Numbered from the stretch's first letter, positions 27,803 to 37,261 are shown. The stretch: 64,000 nt of DNA from Porphyromonas circumdentaria (GCF_900167105.1 NZ_FUXE01000005.1:1-64000); one strand, 5' to 3'. Numbers and translations: made by a program. Notes: a model not told the origin generated them from the sequence alone.

Positions 27803-30310
27803 CTATTGACGCACAATCACTTTCTTCGTTTTGCCACTCTTCAACCTCAGGATGTTAACACCTGGTTGTAGATTTTCATACCTGAAGCCTTGTAAATTAT
27901 AGATAGCAGCGATTACATCATTAGTATCATCGACAATAGTAGATATGCTATCGATTTCTGTACGCTTAATCTTAAAAGTGCCTTGAAAGAGTTTTTTGTT
28001 TTTACCTACTACCATCTTATCTACAGCACTATAGGAAACCTCATCTTTCTGCTCGAAATCACACCCTTCCAATACGAGATCTGCCATAAAAAAGGCTCCA
28101 AACTCTCCTGTTATTGCTACATCTGAGTTTTTCACCGTCACCTTTTCTCCAGATTTACCATTCACACCAGCAATCCCGACTTTACCTATGATATTAATAT
28201 CACAATTGTCAAATGTGATTTGAGTCTTATTGAGGTTAACTCCCGCACTTTTCAAACTCTCAATCGTTAAAGAACCTGGACCTATAAAACGCGTAGTACG
28301 GCTCACTCCAAAGCCTACATAGTTATCAGAAGCACGAAGAACATTTTCTCCCACAACTTTAACAGTAAGACCATCAACTCCACTATTAGCCAAGGCTGCC
28401 CCACCAACAGCATTTTCATTTACATTGGTTAAAGTGAGAACTCTACTTTCAGGATCGTACACGGCCGATCCTCCATCCTCGAGTATGTCTTCTGCATTGG
28501 CAGCCATAATCTGTGTACCTCCAACATAGATTTTCCAATCTCTACCTTCTTCACCACCTTCTACTCCTTCATAAGGGGGCAAAAGCAAATTATGCGCCTG
28601 ATCGGTTTGACCAGCACTAAAATCAGCAACTTTATACCCTTTTGCTATAGTAGAAGAAACATCGATTTTATAAGCCCTATTCTCTTCAGTAGCAGACTTT
28701 GTATCCGTAAAAACTATAAGACCACTATTTGCGTAGTTCGTATTACCAAAATGGGGTAAATTTCTAAAGAAAGTCACAGCACGGCTCTTAGAGATTTTAT
28801 TGTTGTGGCAAACAACTTTTCCTATTGAGGTATTGCCAAAGAGGTCCAATTGCTTAATTAGATTATTCTCACACTTCAACTCCACCAACTTTATATTAGC
28901 ACGCAAAGGCAAGTTCTTTATCTGATTACTTCCACACATCAATTTTTCCAAAGCTGTCAATTCTGAAAGATCTAACTGCTCTATTTCATTCTTCTCCACA
29001 TTAAGAGCAATGAGAGAGGGAAGATCTCTCAAATTGATTTCTTTCAGTTTATTTCTATCAAGATACAGAGATAGCAAATGGGGTTGCTTAAACTCAAACT
29101 CTGTAATCTCTGCATTTTGGGCGGCAAAAGCGAAAAAATCTGCCTTTATTAATACCTCTTGTTTCTGCAACTTTACCCGTAGTGTAGTAGGTTTCTCGAG
29201 AGTGATAGTCGCGCCCTCTACAGATATATCCTCTCCATTGAGTTTTCCATAAAAAATCAATTCGGAACCCACAGGTTTTTCCGTACGGAACCGAATAAAC
29301 GAACTATCAGTAGGCTCATCGCCACCATTTCCTTCGTAATCGGTATACTGCCCATTTTGGGCATAGGCCTGCACTTTCCAATTTTTATCCTTTGCTATTT
29401 TGACAGAAGCCCTGGAACAAACATTAAATTCTTCATCACCACCGATACTTACAACAATGAAAACCCCAGCACTCTTCCCCTCTCTTGAGGGAAGAGCCTC
29501 AACAAGCTTTTTCATATTCTCGTCTGAAATTTTATTCTCAAAACAAGCCACTCTTTTTATATGTGGAGCATCGGGTAAAATTATCTCTTCCAACTTATTA
29601 CCATAACAGTGGAAGTCTACTAACTTTTTATTCTTTTCGATATTCAAAGACTTTAGGCGTCCTGTTTTACTGCAATAGAAATTCTTCAACTCGAGATTAT
29701 GGGATAAGTCTAATGTTTCCAAAGGATTTTCCTCACAGAAAAGTTCTTCGAGGAGGAGATTGCCAGAAACATCCAACTCTGAAATGGCATTTTGATACAC
29801 CCACAGCTTTTTGAGGGCAGGAAGTTTCTCGAGCTCCAATCTTTCAATATTATTCGTATGGCATCTCAAATCCGTTAGATTAGGTAATGCTCCCAGCGTG
29901 AGAGTACTCATTTGATTTGCATAGCAGAAGAGGGTTTTGAGCTTCTTGTTATGGCTAAGATCTAATGATGCAATCCTGTTTGAGGAGAGTTGAAGAGTTT
30001 CAAGGCTCTCACAAAGGGAGAGATCGATATTCGTAATATCATTTTCATTAGCGGCAAAAAATGTTATATCCCCTTCGACAACAACTGTAGAAGAGGTCAA
30101 TGTATAGAGTCGATAGCCAACTTTAGCAGGCTCTTTCACTCCTACCATTGATACATCATCGCCCACAGCCTTCATATTAATCTGTATCTTCTCTCCGACA
30201 CTTCTGCCTATGGTCATGGTGATTTTTCCTTTAGCAGAAACCTGAGGGACCGTCACCAAAAGAAGTAATAGCCCCCACAATAAATGTAAAAACGTTCTTC
30301 TCATACCCAA
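27803..30310 (-). CDS. Secreted leucine-rich-repeat protein with a beta-helix-like module
   Basis: 835 residues. Signal peptide 1-26 (ending VSAKG). Two blocks of leucine-rich repeats follow: about 65-270 (LSSNRIASLDLSHNKKLK type) and about 390-530 (LYLDRNKLKEINLRDLPS type). They are separated by a beta-rich segment. Residues about 600-775 form a third region (YDPESRVLTLTNVN, ITFDNCDINIIGKVGIAGVN, VTVKNSDVAITGEFG) that matches the three repeats of the protein at 32550-34592. The C-terminal 50 residues (IYNLQGFRYENLQPGVNIL, ending KKVIVRQ) look like a short sorting tail seen on secreted Bacteroidota proteins. Surface display with protein or glycan binding is likely; the ligand is unknown. It has its own promoter and terminator. 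Confidence 0.82.
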   Translation of the reverse strand: MGMRRTFLHLLWGLLLLLVTVPQVSAKGKITMTIGRSVGEKIQINMKAVGDDVSMVGVKEPAKVGYRLYTLTSSTVVVEGDITFFAANENDITNIDLSLCESLETLQLSSNRIASLDLSHNKKLKTLFCYANQMSTLTLGALPNLTDLRCHTNNIERLELEKLPALKKLWVYQNAISELDVSGNLLLEELFCEENPLETLDLSHNLELKNFYCSKTGRLKSLNIEKNKKLVDFHCYGNKLEEIILPDAPHIKRVACFENKISDENMKKLVEALPSREGKSAGVFIVVSIGGDEEFNVCSRASVKIAKDKNWKVQAYAQNGQYTDYEGNGGDEPTDSSFIRFRTEKPVGSELIFYGKLNGEDISVEGATITLEKPTTLRVKLQKQEVLIKADFFAFAAQNAEITEFEFKQPHLLSLYLDRNKLKEINLRDLPSLIALNVEKNEIEQLDLSELTALEKLMCGSNQIKNLPLRANIKLVELKCENNLIKQLDLFGNTSIGKVVCHNNKISKSRAVTFFRNLPHFGNTNYANSGLIVFTDTKSATEENRAYKIDVSSTIAKGYKVADFSAGQTDQAHNLLLPPYEGVEGGEEGRDWKIYVGGTQIMAANAEDILEDGGSAVYDPESRVLTLTNVNENAVGGAALANSGVDGLTVKVVGENVLRASDNYVGFGVSRTTRFIGPGSLTIESLKSAGVNLNKTQITFDNCDINIIGKVGIAGVNGKSGEKVTVKNSDVAITGEFGAFFMADLVLEGCDFEQKDEVSYSAVDKMVVGKNKKLFQGTFKIKRTEIDSISTIVDDTNDVIAAIYNLQGFRYENLQPGVNILRLKSGKTKKVIVRQ

Positions 30311-30341
30311 TTAATCTATGATTTATTTACAAACTATACGC

Positions 30342-30373
30342 CAAAGGTATTAAAACAATCTTAAATAAACAAG
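30342..30373 (-). promoter_or_regulatory. LRR gene promoter
   Basis: Minus-strand TACCTTTG (30342-30349) and CTTG (30370-30373) with a 20-base spacer; leader of about 25 bases. Confidence 0.7.
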
Positions 30374-30539
30374 AAAAATAAACAGAGAATAGAATTATGT
30401 AAAGAAAGAAGATTGAAAAAAAGAAATAAAAAAGAGTTTTTACATCTATCCGTTTGGAGAATACAGATAATTGGACTAACTTAGGGGCACGAACAAAAAA
30501 AAAGTATTAAATACAAACCCTATAATAACGATTGGAATT

Positions 30540-30818
30540 ATGGCTAAGACAATCACATTCAACGAACTTAGAAGCATCAAAGACAGACTTCCTGACGGAG
30601 CAACACAACGTATCGCAGAAGAGTTGGGGCTGCGAGTAGAAACAGTACGCAATTATTTCGGAGGAGACAATTACGAAGATGGGCGCAGTGCTGGTATACA
30701 CATAGAGCCTGGTCCTGATGGGGGTATCGTGGAGCTTGATGATACAACTATATTGGAGAGAGCACTGGAGATTATAAAAGAAATGGAGGGCTGTGAGAGT
30801 AAAAGCGAAAACGAATAA
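30540..30818 (+). CDS. Small helix-turn-helix DNA-binding protein
   Basis: 92 residues. The N-terminal half (ELRSIKDRLPDGATQRIAEELGLRVETVRNYFGG) has the pattern of a helix-turn-helix of the kind that reads DNA through the second helix (VETVRNYFG). A Gly/Pro-rich turn (IEPGPDGGIVELDD) and a C-terminal helix follow. Small proteins of this layout are conserved in Bacteroidota but their targets are not known to me. It starts about 230 bases from the divergent LRR gene, so it could act there, although nothing in the sequence shows this. A strong terminator follows. Confidence 0.75.
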   Translation: MAKTITFNELRSIKDRLPDGATQRIAEELGLRVETVRNYFGGDNYEDGRSAGIHIEPGPDGGIVELDDTTILERALEIIKEMEGCESKSENE

Positions 30819-30850
30819 TCACAGTTCTTAATTTTGCTCCGAAGCAAATC

Positions 30851-30909
30851 GAAAAAAGAGTTTCACCACTCCCCCTACAATCGAGAGGGTTTGTGAAACT
30901 CTTTTTTTT
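30851..30909 (+). terminator. Terminator after the small DNA-binding protein
   Basis: 13-bp stem AAAAGAGTTTCAC / GTGAAACTCTTTT (arms near 30854-30866 and 30893-30905) followed by eight T. Confidence 0.85.
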
Positions 30910-31065
30910 GCAAATAACCTCCTCGGCAAGGAGCAGAGATAGAGAAGGTATCGGTAGAGTAAAAATTCTAACAAGGGGTATCGAGATTTATTCGAAATAC
31001 ATTCTCCTCAATCTTGCAAGCAAAGGGAACTAATACAAACAACAAAATCTAAGGAGACATCGGCT

Positions 31066-32268
31066 ATGAAAAAAGATGCACAAGAGGGAATGAATACACC
31101 CTCAACGAATCACGAAGAGAAACTAATTACGTTGGCTATTCACACTTTTGAGAAGGCCCAAATCCTCAAAACGATGTTAGAAACAGAGGGTATAGAGGTT
31201 TATTTACAAAACGTAAATCAACTCTTACCCGTAGTATCTGCAGGGGTACGTGTACGTATCAAAGAGAGCGATCTTCCCAAAGCTCTTGGCTTAATTGAGG
31301 ATAGTAATTGGAATCGTCAAGAACTAAAAGAAGAGCTCAACACTCTGGATCACTATGTAGAGGGTAAACCCATTGGTGCCGTACCCTATGTGCTGGTACC
31401 CGTCGATTTTAGTGACTTTACGCCCAATGTAGTTGCAGTAGCGTTCCACTTTGCAGCTCGTAGAAACCTCGAGGTAATCTTACTACATGCTTGCTATGTA
31501 CAACTGGTTACCTCTCCTCTTATGTTCTTCGGAGAGGTACAGGCAATACCTTCAAAGGGAGAGCTTAGTAGCCACAAAGAGTTGGAACGCTCTATCAAGA
31601 AAATGGAGCAACTGGAAAAGGCGATTAAAGAAAGTATCGAAAAGGGAGAATTACCCAAGGTTACTTTCCAAACATTGGTACGCAGTGGCGTAGCAGAAGA
31701 TATAATCCTTTCCATTGCTCGCCAAGCTCCCCCGATTGCCATTGTTATGGGTACAAGAGGAAAGTCTCGAAGAAGCGAAGACTTAATCGGATCTGTTGCA
31801 GCAGAAGTTATCGACCGAGCTAAAGTACCTGTCTTCATCGTTCCAGAAGAGACTCCAGTAACAGATCTTGCCAAAATAAAGAATGTAGGTGTAGCAACGA
31901 GTTTTGATCAAAGAGACTTTGTGTTATTCGATAGAATGATGCACTTGATGAAGCCCAATACACCAACCTACCGTCTTTTTAATATATCTCGTTCGGCCAA
32001 AGAGTGGAGCGATTTGGAGCTCAGGGCTATGAGTGAGTACCACAAAGTACATTATCCCAACAGCACCATCGAGTTTTCAAAACTGGATGATGGGGACTTC
32101 TCTGAGGCTCTGAACTCTTTTATTGCCGAGAAAGAGATTGGATTGGTAGTCGTTAATACTTACAGGCGTAATCTATTTGCCCGCTTCTTCAATCCGGGTA
32201 TGGCTCGCCGAATGCTCTTCCATGCAGGCACGCCTCTACTCGTGATGCATAGTAGCTCTTGGCGTTAA
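31066..32268 (+). CDS. DUF2007-like plus tandem universal stress protein
   Basis: 400 residues. The N-terminal part (about 20-82, KLITLAIHTFEKAQILKTML) resembles the DUF2007 putative signal-transducing domain. Residues about 104-265 are a UspA domain with LVPVDFSDF at its start and the nucleotide-loop motif MGTRGKSRRSEDLIGSVAAE, i.e. GxxG-x9-GS(V/T), so ATP binding is likely. A second, weaker UspA-like domain (about 268-400) lacks a clear copy of that loop. USP proteins support survival under starvation and stress; how this fusion acts is unknown. It is a single gene. Confidence 0.85.
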   Translation: MKKDAQEGMNTPSTNHEEKLITLAIHTFEKAQILKTMLETEGIEVYLQNVNQLLPVVSAGVRVRIKESDLPKALGLIEDSNWNRQELKEELNTLDHYVEGKPIGAVPYVLVPVDFSDFTPNVVAVAFHFAARRNLEVILLHACYVQLVTSPLMFFGEVQAIPSKGELSSHKELERSIKKMEQLEKAIKESIEKGELPKVTFQTLVRSGVAEDIILSIARQAPPIAIVMGTRGKSRRSEDLIGSVAAEVIDRAKVPVFIVPEETPVTDLAKIKNVGVATSFDQRDFVLFDRMMHLMKPNTPTYRLFNISRSAKEWSDLELRAMSEYHKVHYPNSTIEFSKLDDGDFSEALNSFIAEKEIGLVVVNTYRRNLFARFFNPGMARRMLFHAGTPLLVMHSSSWR

Positions 32269-32378
32269 GAGGCGAGATAACACTTCCTACTCTCCAAAAT
32301 CGGATTCAACAAATCTCTATTGCAGGACTAAGTAGGAGGAAGATTCCAAAAAGCATAGTTTAGAAATACATAGGAAAG

Positions 32379-32419
32379 GAAGGGGCTGTGTCAAAATTCA
32401 TTTTTGGCGCAGCCCCTTC
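32379..32419. terminator. Hairpin downstream of the stress protein
   Basis: Near-perfect inverted repeat GAAGGGGCTGTGTCAAAA / TTTTGGCGCAGCCCCTTC with a six-base loop. It lacks a T run on the plus strand, so it may be a weak terminator. Its arms closely resemble those of the hairpin at 34611-34655, on the other side of the next gene. Confidence 0.6.
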
Positions 32420-32457
32420 TACGGTTTATGAGAAATTTTCCCTTAAAAAAGTAAAAC

Positions 32458-32488
32458 TTTGGTATTTAACTAAAAATATGTAGATTTG
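32458..32488 (+). promoter_or_regulatory. Promoter of the three-repeat protein
   Basis: TTTG (32458-32461), a 19-base spacer, TAGATTTG (32481-32488). Transcript start near 32495. Confidence 0.7.
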
Positions 32489-32549
32489 CAAAAGAAAGAA
32501 GCTCTTGTGTTCTTTTTTTCTGGTAATCTGGTTTTAATAACAAACAGTA

Positions 32550-34592
32550 ATGAAACAAATCAACAAAATGAAAAATCTTTCACTAAGGAAGATGTCCGTG
32601 GCGATAGCTACGCTGTTTATTGTAATGTTTGCTATGCCTTTCATGGCAAAAGCGCAGACCGAATACAACCTCAAGATAGCAGGGGTTAAAGTAACGTCAG
32701 AGAATTGTGATGACCTCTCCGTTATTGATGGCGTCAGAGGAACAGTTAAGTACGACCCGAGTAGTAATACGCTTACCCTTGATAATGCAACAATTGATGT
32801 AGGAAATGGTAAAAACTGCATTTTCGCAGAAAAGAAAGGTACACCTCTTACAATTGTAGTCAAAGGAACATGTAGACTCTCTTCCACCACTTGGGCTGCA
32901 CTTAATCTTTGGAGGAATACAACTATTACAGGCGGAGGAACGCTTTCCTTGGCATCAGCCGATGACAGTGGAATTTACCTGATGAAAACTCCTCTTACTA
33001 TTGATGGCTGTCGTGTGGAAGCCAAAGGAGAATATGGCATAGCTGGATATAATGGAGAGAACGGGGAGCATCTTACCATCAAGAATGCAACGGTAACCGC
33101 AGAAGGTACGGAGGGCTCCATCTGCGACTTGGCATCGCTTACGCTCGAGGGCTGTAAAATCACCGAACCAGTAGGGGCGGCATTTAACGAAAGTAGGCAT
33201 GCCGTATGTGATGCCGATGGCAATGTCATCAAAAGTAAGATTGTCATAAAGCCCACAGAAGCAGTTACCGAATACATCAAGATAGCAGGGGTGCAAGTAA
33301 CGTCAGAGAATTGCGACGACCTTTCCGTTATTGATGGCGTTAGCGGAACAGTCGAGTATAATCCAGACACTAATACCCTCACCCTGGAGGATGCAAGGAT
33401 TGAGGTAGGAGATGATAGAAACTGCATCGAATCAAGAGTAGAAAATCTTACGATTGTAGTCGAAGGAACATGTAGACTCTCTTCCACCACTTGGTCTGCA
33501 CTTAATCTTAGAAGGAATACAACTATTACGGGCGGAGGAACGCTTTCCGCGGCATCAGTCGAGTCTTGTGGAATTTACCTGATTAGACTTACTATTGATG
33601 GCTGTCGTGTAGAAGCCCAAGGTGCATATGGTATAGCAGGAGAGGATGGAGAGAGTGGAGAGCATCTTACCATCAAGAATGCAACGGTAACTGCAGAAGG
33701 TACGGATGGCTCCATCTGCGACTTGGCATCGCTTACGCTCGAGGGCTGTAAAATCACCGAACCAGCAGGGGCGGCGTTTAACAAAGGTGCGCATGCCGTA
33801 TGTGATGCCAATGGCAATGTCATCAAAAGTAAGATTGTCATAAAGCCCACAGAAGAAGTTATCGAATACGACCTCGAGATAGCAGGGGTTCAAGTAACGT
33901 CGGAGAATTGTGATGACCTATCTGTCATAGATGGAGTGAGCGGAACGGTAGAGTACGACCCGAGTAGTAAGACCCTCACGCTGAAGGATGCAATGATTGA
34001 GATAGAAGGAATATGCATCGAATCAAGAGTAAAAAATCTTACCATTGTAGTCAAAGGAACATGCAGTCTCTCGTCCCATGCTGCTTCTGTTTTCATTTAT
34101 GAAAATACAGCTATTACAGGCGGAGGAACGTTTTCTGCGGCATCAGCCACGTATTGTGGAATTTACCTGTTTCAAGCTCCTCTTACTATTGATGGCTGTC
34201 GTGTGGAAGCCAAAGGCAAATGGGGCATAGCGGGAGTTGATGGAGAGGAGGGGGAGCATCTTACCATCAAGAATGCAACAGTAACCGCAGAAGGTACGGA
34301 TGGCTCCATCCGCGACTTGGCATCGCTTACGCTCGAGGGCTGTAAAATCACCGAACCAGCAGGGGCAGCGTTTAACGAAGGTGCGCACGCGGTATGTGAT
34401 GCCAATGGAAATATCATCACCAATAAGATTGTCATAAAGCCTGGCGACCCAGATGCTATTGAACGCATTAGTCTGGAAGAGCCTGCTTATCGTGGCATAT
34501 ACAACCTACTCGGTATTAAACTCAATATCCCGTTTGAGCAACTGCCTTCTGGGGTCTATATCGTAGATGGCGTGAAAGTGTTTAAGAAGTAA
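32550..34592 (+). CDS. Secreted protein with three tandem beta-helix-like repeats
   Basis: 680 residues. Signal peptide about 1-35 (MPFMAKAQ); a second Met at codon 7 is an alternative start. Three repeats of about 195 residues follow, each opening with KVTSENCDDLSVIDGV-like sequence, then TLTL, a TITGGGTLS strand, LTIDGCRVEA, GIAG, HLTIKNATVTAEGT and SLTLEGCKITEP. The pattern of short strands and Asn/Gly turns suggests a right-handed beta-helix; the function may be glycan or protein binding. Related sequence forms the C-terminal part of the LRR protein. The last about 35 residues (GIYNLLGIKLN, ending VKVFKK) form the same sort of tail as in that protein. At DNA level the repeats are similar enough to recombine. 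Confidence 0.8.
   Translation: MKQINKMKNLSLRKMSVAIATLFIVMFAMPFMAKAQTEYNLKIAGVKVTSENCDDLSVIDGVRGTVKYDPSSNTLTLDNATIDVGNGKNCIFAEKKGTPLTIVVKGTCRLSSTTWAALNLWRNTTITGGGTLSLASADDSGIYLMKTPLTIDGCRVEAKGEYGIAGYNGENGEHLTIKNATVTAEGTEGSICDLASLTLEGCKITEPVGAAFNESRHAVCDADGNVIKSKIVIKPTEAVTEYIKIAGVQVTSENCDDLSVIDGVSGTVEYNPDTNTLTLEDARIEVGDDRNCIESRVENLTIVVEGTCRLSSTTWSALNLRRNTTITGGGTLSAASVESCGIYLIRLTIDGCRVEAQGAYGIAGEDGESGEHLTIKNATVTAEGTDGSICDLASLTLEGCKITEPAGAAFNKGAHAVCDANGNVIKSKIVIKPTEEVIEYDLEIAGVQVTSENCDDLSVIDGVSGTVEYDPSSKTLTLKDAMIEIEGICIESRVKNLTIVVKGTCSLSSHAASVFIYENTAITGGGTFSAASATYCGIYLFQAPLTIDGCRVEAKGKWGIAGVDGEEGEHLTIKNATVTAEGTDGSIRDLASLTLEGCKITEPAGAAFNEGAHAVCDANGNIITNKIVIKPGDPDAIERISLEEPAYRGIYNLLGIKLNIPFEQLPSGVYIVDGVKVFKK
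32661..34443 (+). repeat. Three tandem intragenic repeats of about 0.6 kb
   Basis: Units at about 32661-33269, 33270-33863 and 33864-34443. Long identical stretches occur (for example near the CTCGAGGGCTGTAAAATCAC string in each unit). The unit lengths differ by in-frame indels. Confidence 0.85.
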
Positions 34593-34610
34593 GTAAAATC
34601 CTAAAGAGAA

Positions 34611-34655
34611 AAGAGAGGGCTGCGGCAAATCCTATTTTGCCACAGCCCTCTTTTT
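34611..34655 (+). terminator. Terminator of the three-repeat protein gene
   Basis: 15-bp stem GAGGGCTGCGGCAAA / TTTGCCACAGCCCTC with one mismatch, then five T. Confidence 0.85.
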
Positions 34656-34681
34656 GAAAGCTCACGACCAATAGTTCGGAC

Positions 34682-36034
34682 TTATTTCACCTCTGGAGAC
34701 TCGATTACTTCTTTTATAATCTCCCCTACTGTAGGATGAGGAAATACCACTGCTGCTAAATCATGCGCCTTGATACCATGTTCTATGGCAACAGCCACAG
34801 TAACAATCAACTCACTTGCAGGGTTTCCGATAATATGAGCTCCCAAGATATAGCCATCATCATCAAGAAGAATCTTGCAGAGCCCATTGGCCATCTCATT
34901 TTCAGCTACAAACCGACCAGCAAAAGCCATAGGCAACTGATGTTTATGATAAGAAACCCCCTCGTTACGAAGTTGATCTTCTGTTTTACCTACACCTGCT
35001 ACTTCTGGTTGCGTATAGATGATACCAGGGATTGCCTTATAACTCATAGCCACTTTCTTCCCCAATATGGTATCTATGGCTACTTCACCCTCGCGCACAG
35101 CGGTATGTGCCAGTAGAGAGAAGCCTGTAACGTCTCCAATAGCATACACATTAGGTTGAGAGGTACGCATCTGTGCATCCACCTTAACGCCTCTACCCTC
35201 CATATCCAACTGTAAGGCATCGGCAGCCTGTACCACAGGACGTCTGCCCACACTAAGCAATACTTTTTCGGTAGCGATACAACTACTATTGCCCTCAAAC
35301 TCTACTGTAACCCCCTCGGGAGCTATAGCTGTTACTTTGTGTTCGAGGTAGAATTTAACCCCCAACTTAGCATATTCCTCGCGGAGCATGGCACCCATTT
35401 CGCTATCCATACCGCCCAAAATTTCGGGAAGCATCTCGATAACATGTACCTCTACACCTACCTTAGCAAAGAAAGCGGCAAACTCCATGCCGATAACACC
35501 CCCTCCGATAATAGCAATCGACTTGGGCAGTTCCTTGCACTCCAACGCTTCTCGACTGGTCCAGTATTGTATACTATCCAAACCTGGTATAGGGGGAATG
35601 GCGGTTTCGCTACCCGTAGCAAGAATGAGGTTCTTTGCCATATAAGTTTCCTCTCCTACCTGAACGGGATAGCCCTCATCCGATTTAGCAAGAATTGTAG
35701 CCTCTCCCGTTACCACAGTTACACCTGCCGCTGTCATCTTGGCCTTTATACCCGCCACTAACTTACGTACTACTTTCCCTTTGCGTGCACTCACTTTGTC
35801 CATAAGGAATTGTTTAGCCTCTGCTTCAATTCCATATTTAGCCGCACTCTGCACGCTACTCCATGTCTTAGAGGAGTAGAGAAGAGTTTTTGTGGGTATA
35901 CACCCCTCGTTGAGGCAGACTCCTCCCAGCGATTTTTTCTCTATCAAAAGAGTGTTCAGTCCATTACGAGCTGCACGCTCTGCAGCAGTGTATCCTCCAG
36001 GACCACCGCCGACTATAATTACATCGTATAGCAT
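34682..36034 (-). CDS. lpdA: Dihydrolipoyl dehydrogenase
   Basis: 450 residues. This flavoprotein reoxidises dihydrolipoyl groups of 2-oxoacid dehydrogenase or glycine-cleavage complexes using NAD+. FAD site GGGPGGYTAAERAA near the N-terminus, redox-active Cys40 and Cys45 (GGVCLNEGCIPTK), NAD site IGGGVIGMEFAAFFAKVG, the second FAD motif (NVYAIGDVTG) and the C-terminal catalytic His (HPTVGE) are all present. It follows gpmA by 10 bases and is probably cotranscribed with it. No E1, E2 or gcv genes are in the window, so its partner complex is encoded elsewhere. Confidence 0.93.
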   Translation of the reverse strand: MLYDVIIVGGGPGGYTAAERAARNGLNTLLIEKKSLGGVCLNEGCIPTKTLLYSSKTWSSVQSAAKYGIEAEAKQFLMDKVSARKGKVVRKLVAGIKAKMTAAGVTVVTGEATILAKSDEGYPVQVGEETYMAKNLILATGSETAIPPIPGLDSIQYWTSREALECKELPKSIAIIGGGVIGMEFAAFFAKVGVEVHVIEMLPEILGGMDSEMGAMLREEYAKLGVKFYLEHKVTAIAPEGVTVEFEGNSSCIATEKVLLSVGRRPVVQAADALQLDMEGRGVKVDAQMRTSQPNVYAIGDVTGFSLLAHTAVREGEVAIDTILGKKVAMSYKAIPGIIYTQPEVAGVGKTEDQLRNEGVSYHKHQLPMAFAGRFVAENEMANGLCKILLDDDGYILGAHIIGNPASELIVTVAVAIEHGIKAHDLAAVVFPHPTVGEIIKEVIESPEVK

Positions 36035-36044
36035 TTGGATTGTT

Positions 36045-36791
36045 TTATTTCTTTTTCCCTTGGTTGGCTACCGCTTCCTGCAAAGCTCGTATCTCGTCAG
36101 GATCTCCGAGGAATCGGTCTGCTACCAAATTCATATCATCATCAAACTCAAAAAGATAAGGTACTGCCGTTGGAAGGTTCAAAGCAGGAATATCTTCATC
36201 CGAAATATTTTTCAGCACCTTAATAATACCCCGCAAGCTATTACCATGAGCTGCAATGATAAGTTCGCCCTGCTTTTGGAGGTCGGGACGGATTACCTCT
36301 TCCCAATAAGGAAGAATGCGACAAACGGTATCCTTAAGAGACTCCGTCAATGGCAAATGCTCTGCTGCCACTCCAGCATAGCGAGGATCGGAAAAGGGAG
36401 AGCGAGCATCTTCCTTTTGCATAGGATGAGGAGGAACATCATAGCTACGACGCCAAATATGTACCTGTTCATCTCCATACTTTTCTGCCATCTCTGCCTT
36501 ATTTAAGCCTTGCAAGTCGCCGTAATGCTTCTCGTTTAGTCTCCAAGACTTCTCTACGGGAATCCAATCTAAATCCATTTCGTCCAGTACCACATTGAGG
36601 GTCTTCACCGCTCTTTTGAGGTAAGAAGTATAGGCCTTGGCAAAATGAAATCCTTCGGCACGAAGTAACTTCCCAGCCTTATGCGCTTCCTCAACACCCT
36701 TTTCAGAGAGATCTACATCTGTCCACCCTGTAAACCTATTTTCCTTATTCCATACGCTCTCTCCATGGCGTAGCAATACTAAACGTTTCAT
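36045..36791 (-). CDS. gpmA: Phosphoglycerate mutase, 2,3-bisphosphoglycerate-dependent
   Basis: 248 residues, the normal length. It interconverts 3- and 2-phosphoglycerate in glycolysis and gluconeogenesis. The signature [20 protein letters not shown] contains the phosphorylated His, the second catalytic His lies in [10 protein letters not shown], and Glu/Arg residues for phosphate binding are in [19 protein letters not shown]. It is first of a two-gene unit with lpdA, with a TATCTTTG box 30 bases upstream of its start. Confidence 0.96.
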   Translation of the reverse strand: MKRLVLLRHGESVWNKENRFTGWTDVDLSEKGVEEAHKAGKLLRAEGFHFAKAYTSYLKRAVKTLNVVLDEMDLDWIPVEKSWRLNEKHYGDLQGLNKAEMAEKYGDEQVHIWRRSYDVPPHPMQKEDARSPFSDPRYAGVAAEHLPLTESLKDTVCRILPYWEEVIRPDLQKQGELIIAAHGNSLRGIIKVLKNISDEDIPALNLPTAVPYLFEFDDDMNLVADRFLGDPDEIRALQEAVANQGKKK

Positions 36792-36822
36792 AGCTTATTC
36801 ATTTATTGATTTATCTACAAGA

Positions 36823-36830
36823 CAAAGATA
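36823..36830 (-). promoter_or_regulatory. gpmA -7 box
   Basis: TATCTTTG on the minus strand, about 32 bases before gpmA. The -33 region is not clear. Confidence 0.5.
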
Positions 36831-37067
36831 CGCTTTTTCCCTCCCCTTACCTAACCATCTCTATATGACAAAAGAGGTAAGAGCTGAAAAGGGACTTTGC
36901 AGAGCCTCCCAAGCCCCCTCTATCAACGTCTTTGAAGCCACGGCAGGAAGTACACACGATCTTGATACTATCAAGCATAACACAGCAAAGAGCAATGGAT
37001 ATAACACTCTAACAATCAACCCTTAGCACTCGAATAAAAAGTCTAAAAGGTCCACTCTAAAACCTTT

Positions 37068-37172
37068 TTCCTCTAGTCTATTTCTTTATCTCTAATCTGA
37101 ATATATATATACGTAGATTGAATATGCATATATTTAAGTTGAATATATATATTTCCAGCCTGCAAATAGAGT
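37068..37172 (-). repeat. 21-bp phased tandem array, copy B
   Basis: Reverse-strand copy of the array at 18818. Four 21-bp units occupy 37089-37172 without a single length change and the fifth is 37068-37088. It lies in the 540-base spacer between the divergent gpmA and DUF3078 genes. Upstream of the array (37173-37230 on the minus strand) are 22-bp-type units with AAAGAGTTTATACCC. Confidence 0.8.
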
Positions 37173-37261
37173 TTTACTCTCGTTCTAACAAGTTTGTAGA
37201 TGGGTATAAACTCTTTTTCTCTCCTACATAATAAGACAATTACACAGGCTCTATTTTAAGA

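Noticed and set aside
32955-34468. Several reverse-strand frames of 70-170 codons
   Set aside because: They repeat with the three repeats of the forward gene and are mirror frames of its codons.
34682-36791. lpdA with gpmA as part of a 2-oxoacid dehydrogenase locus
   Set aside because: No E1 or E2 genes are nearby; the pairing seems to be simple cotranscription.
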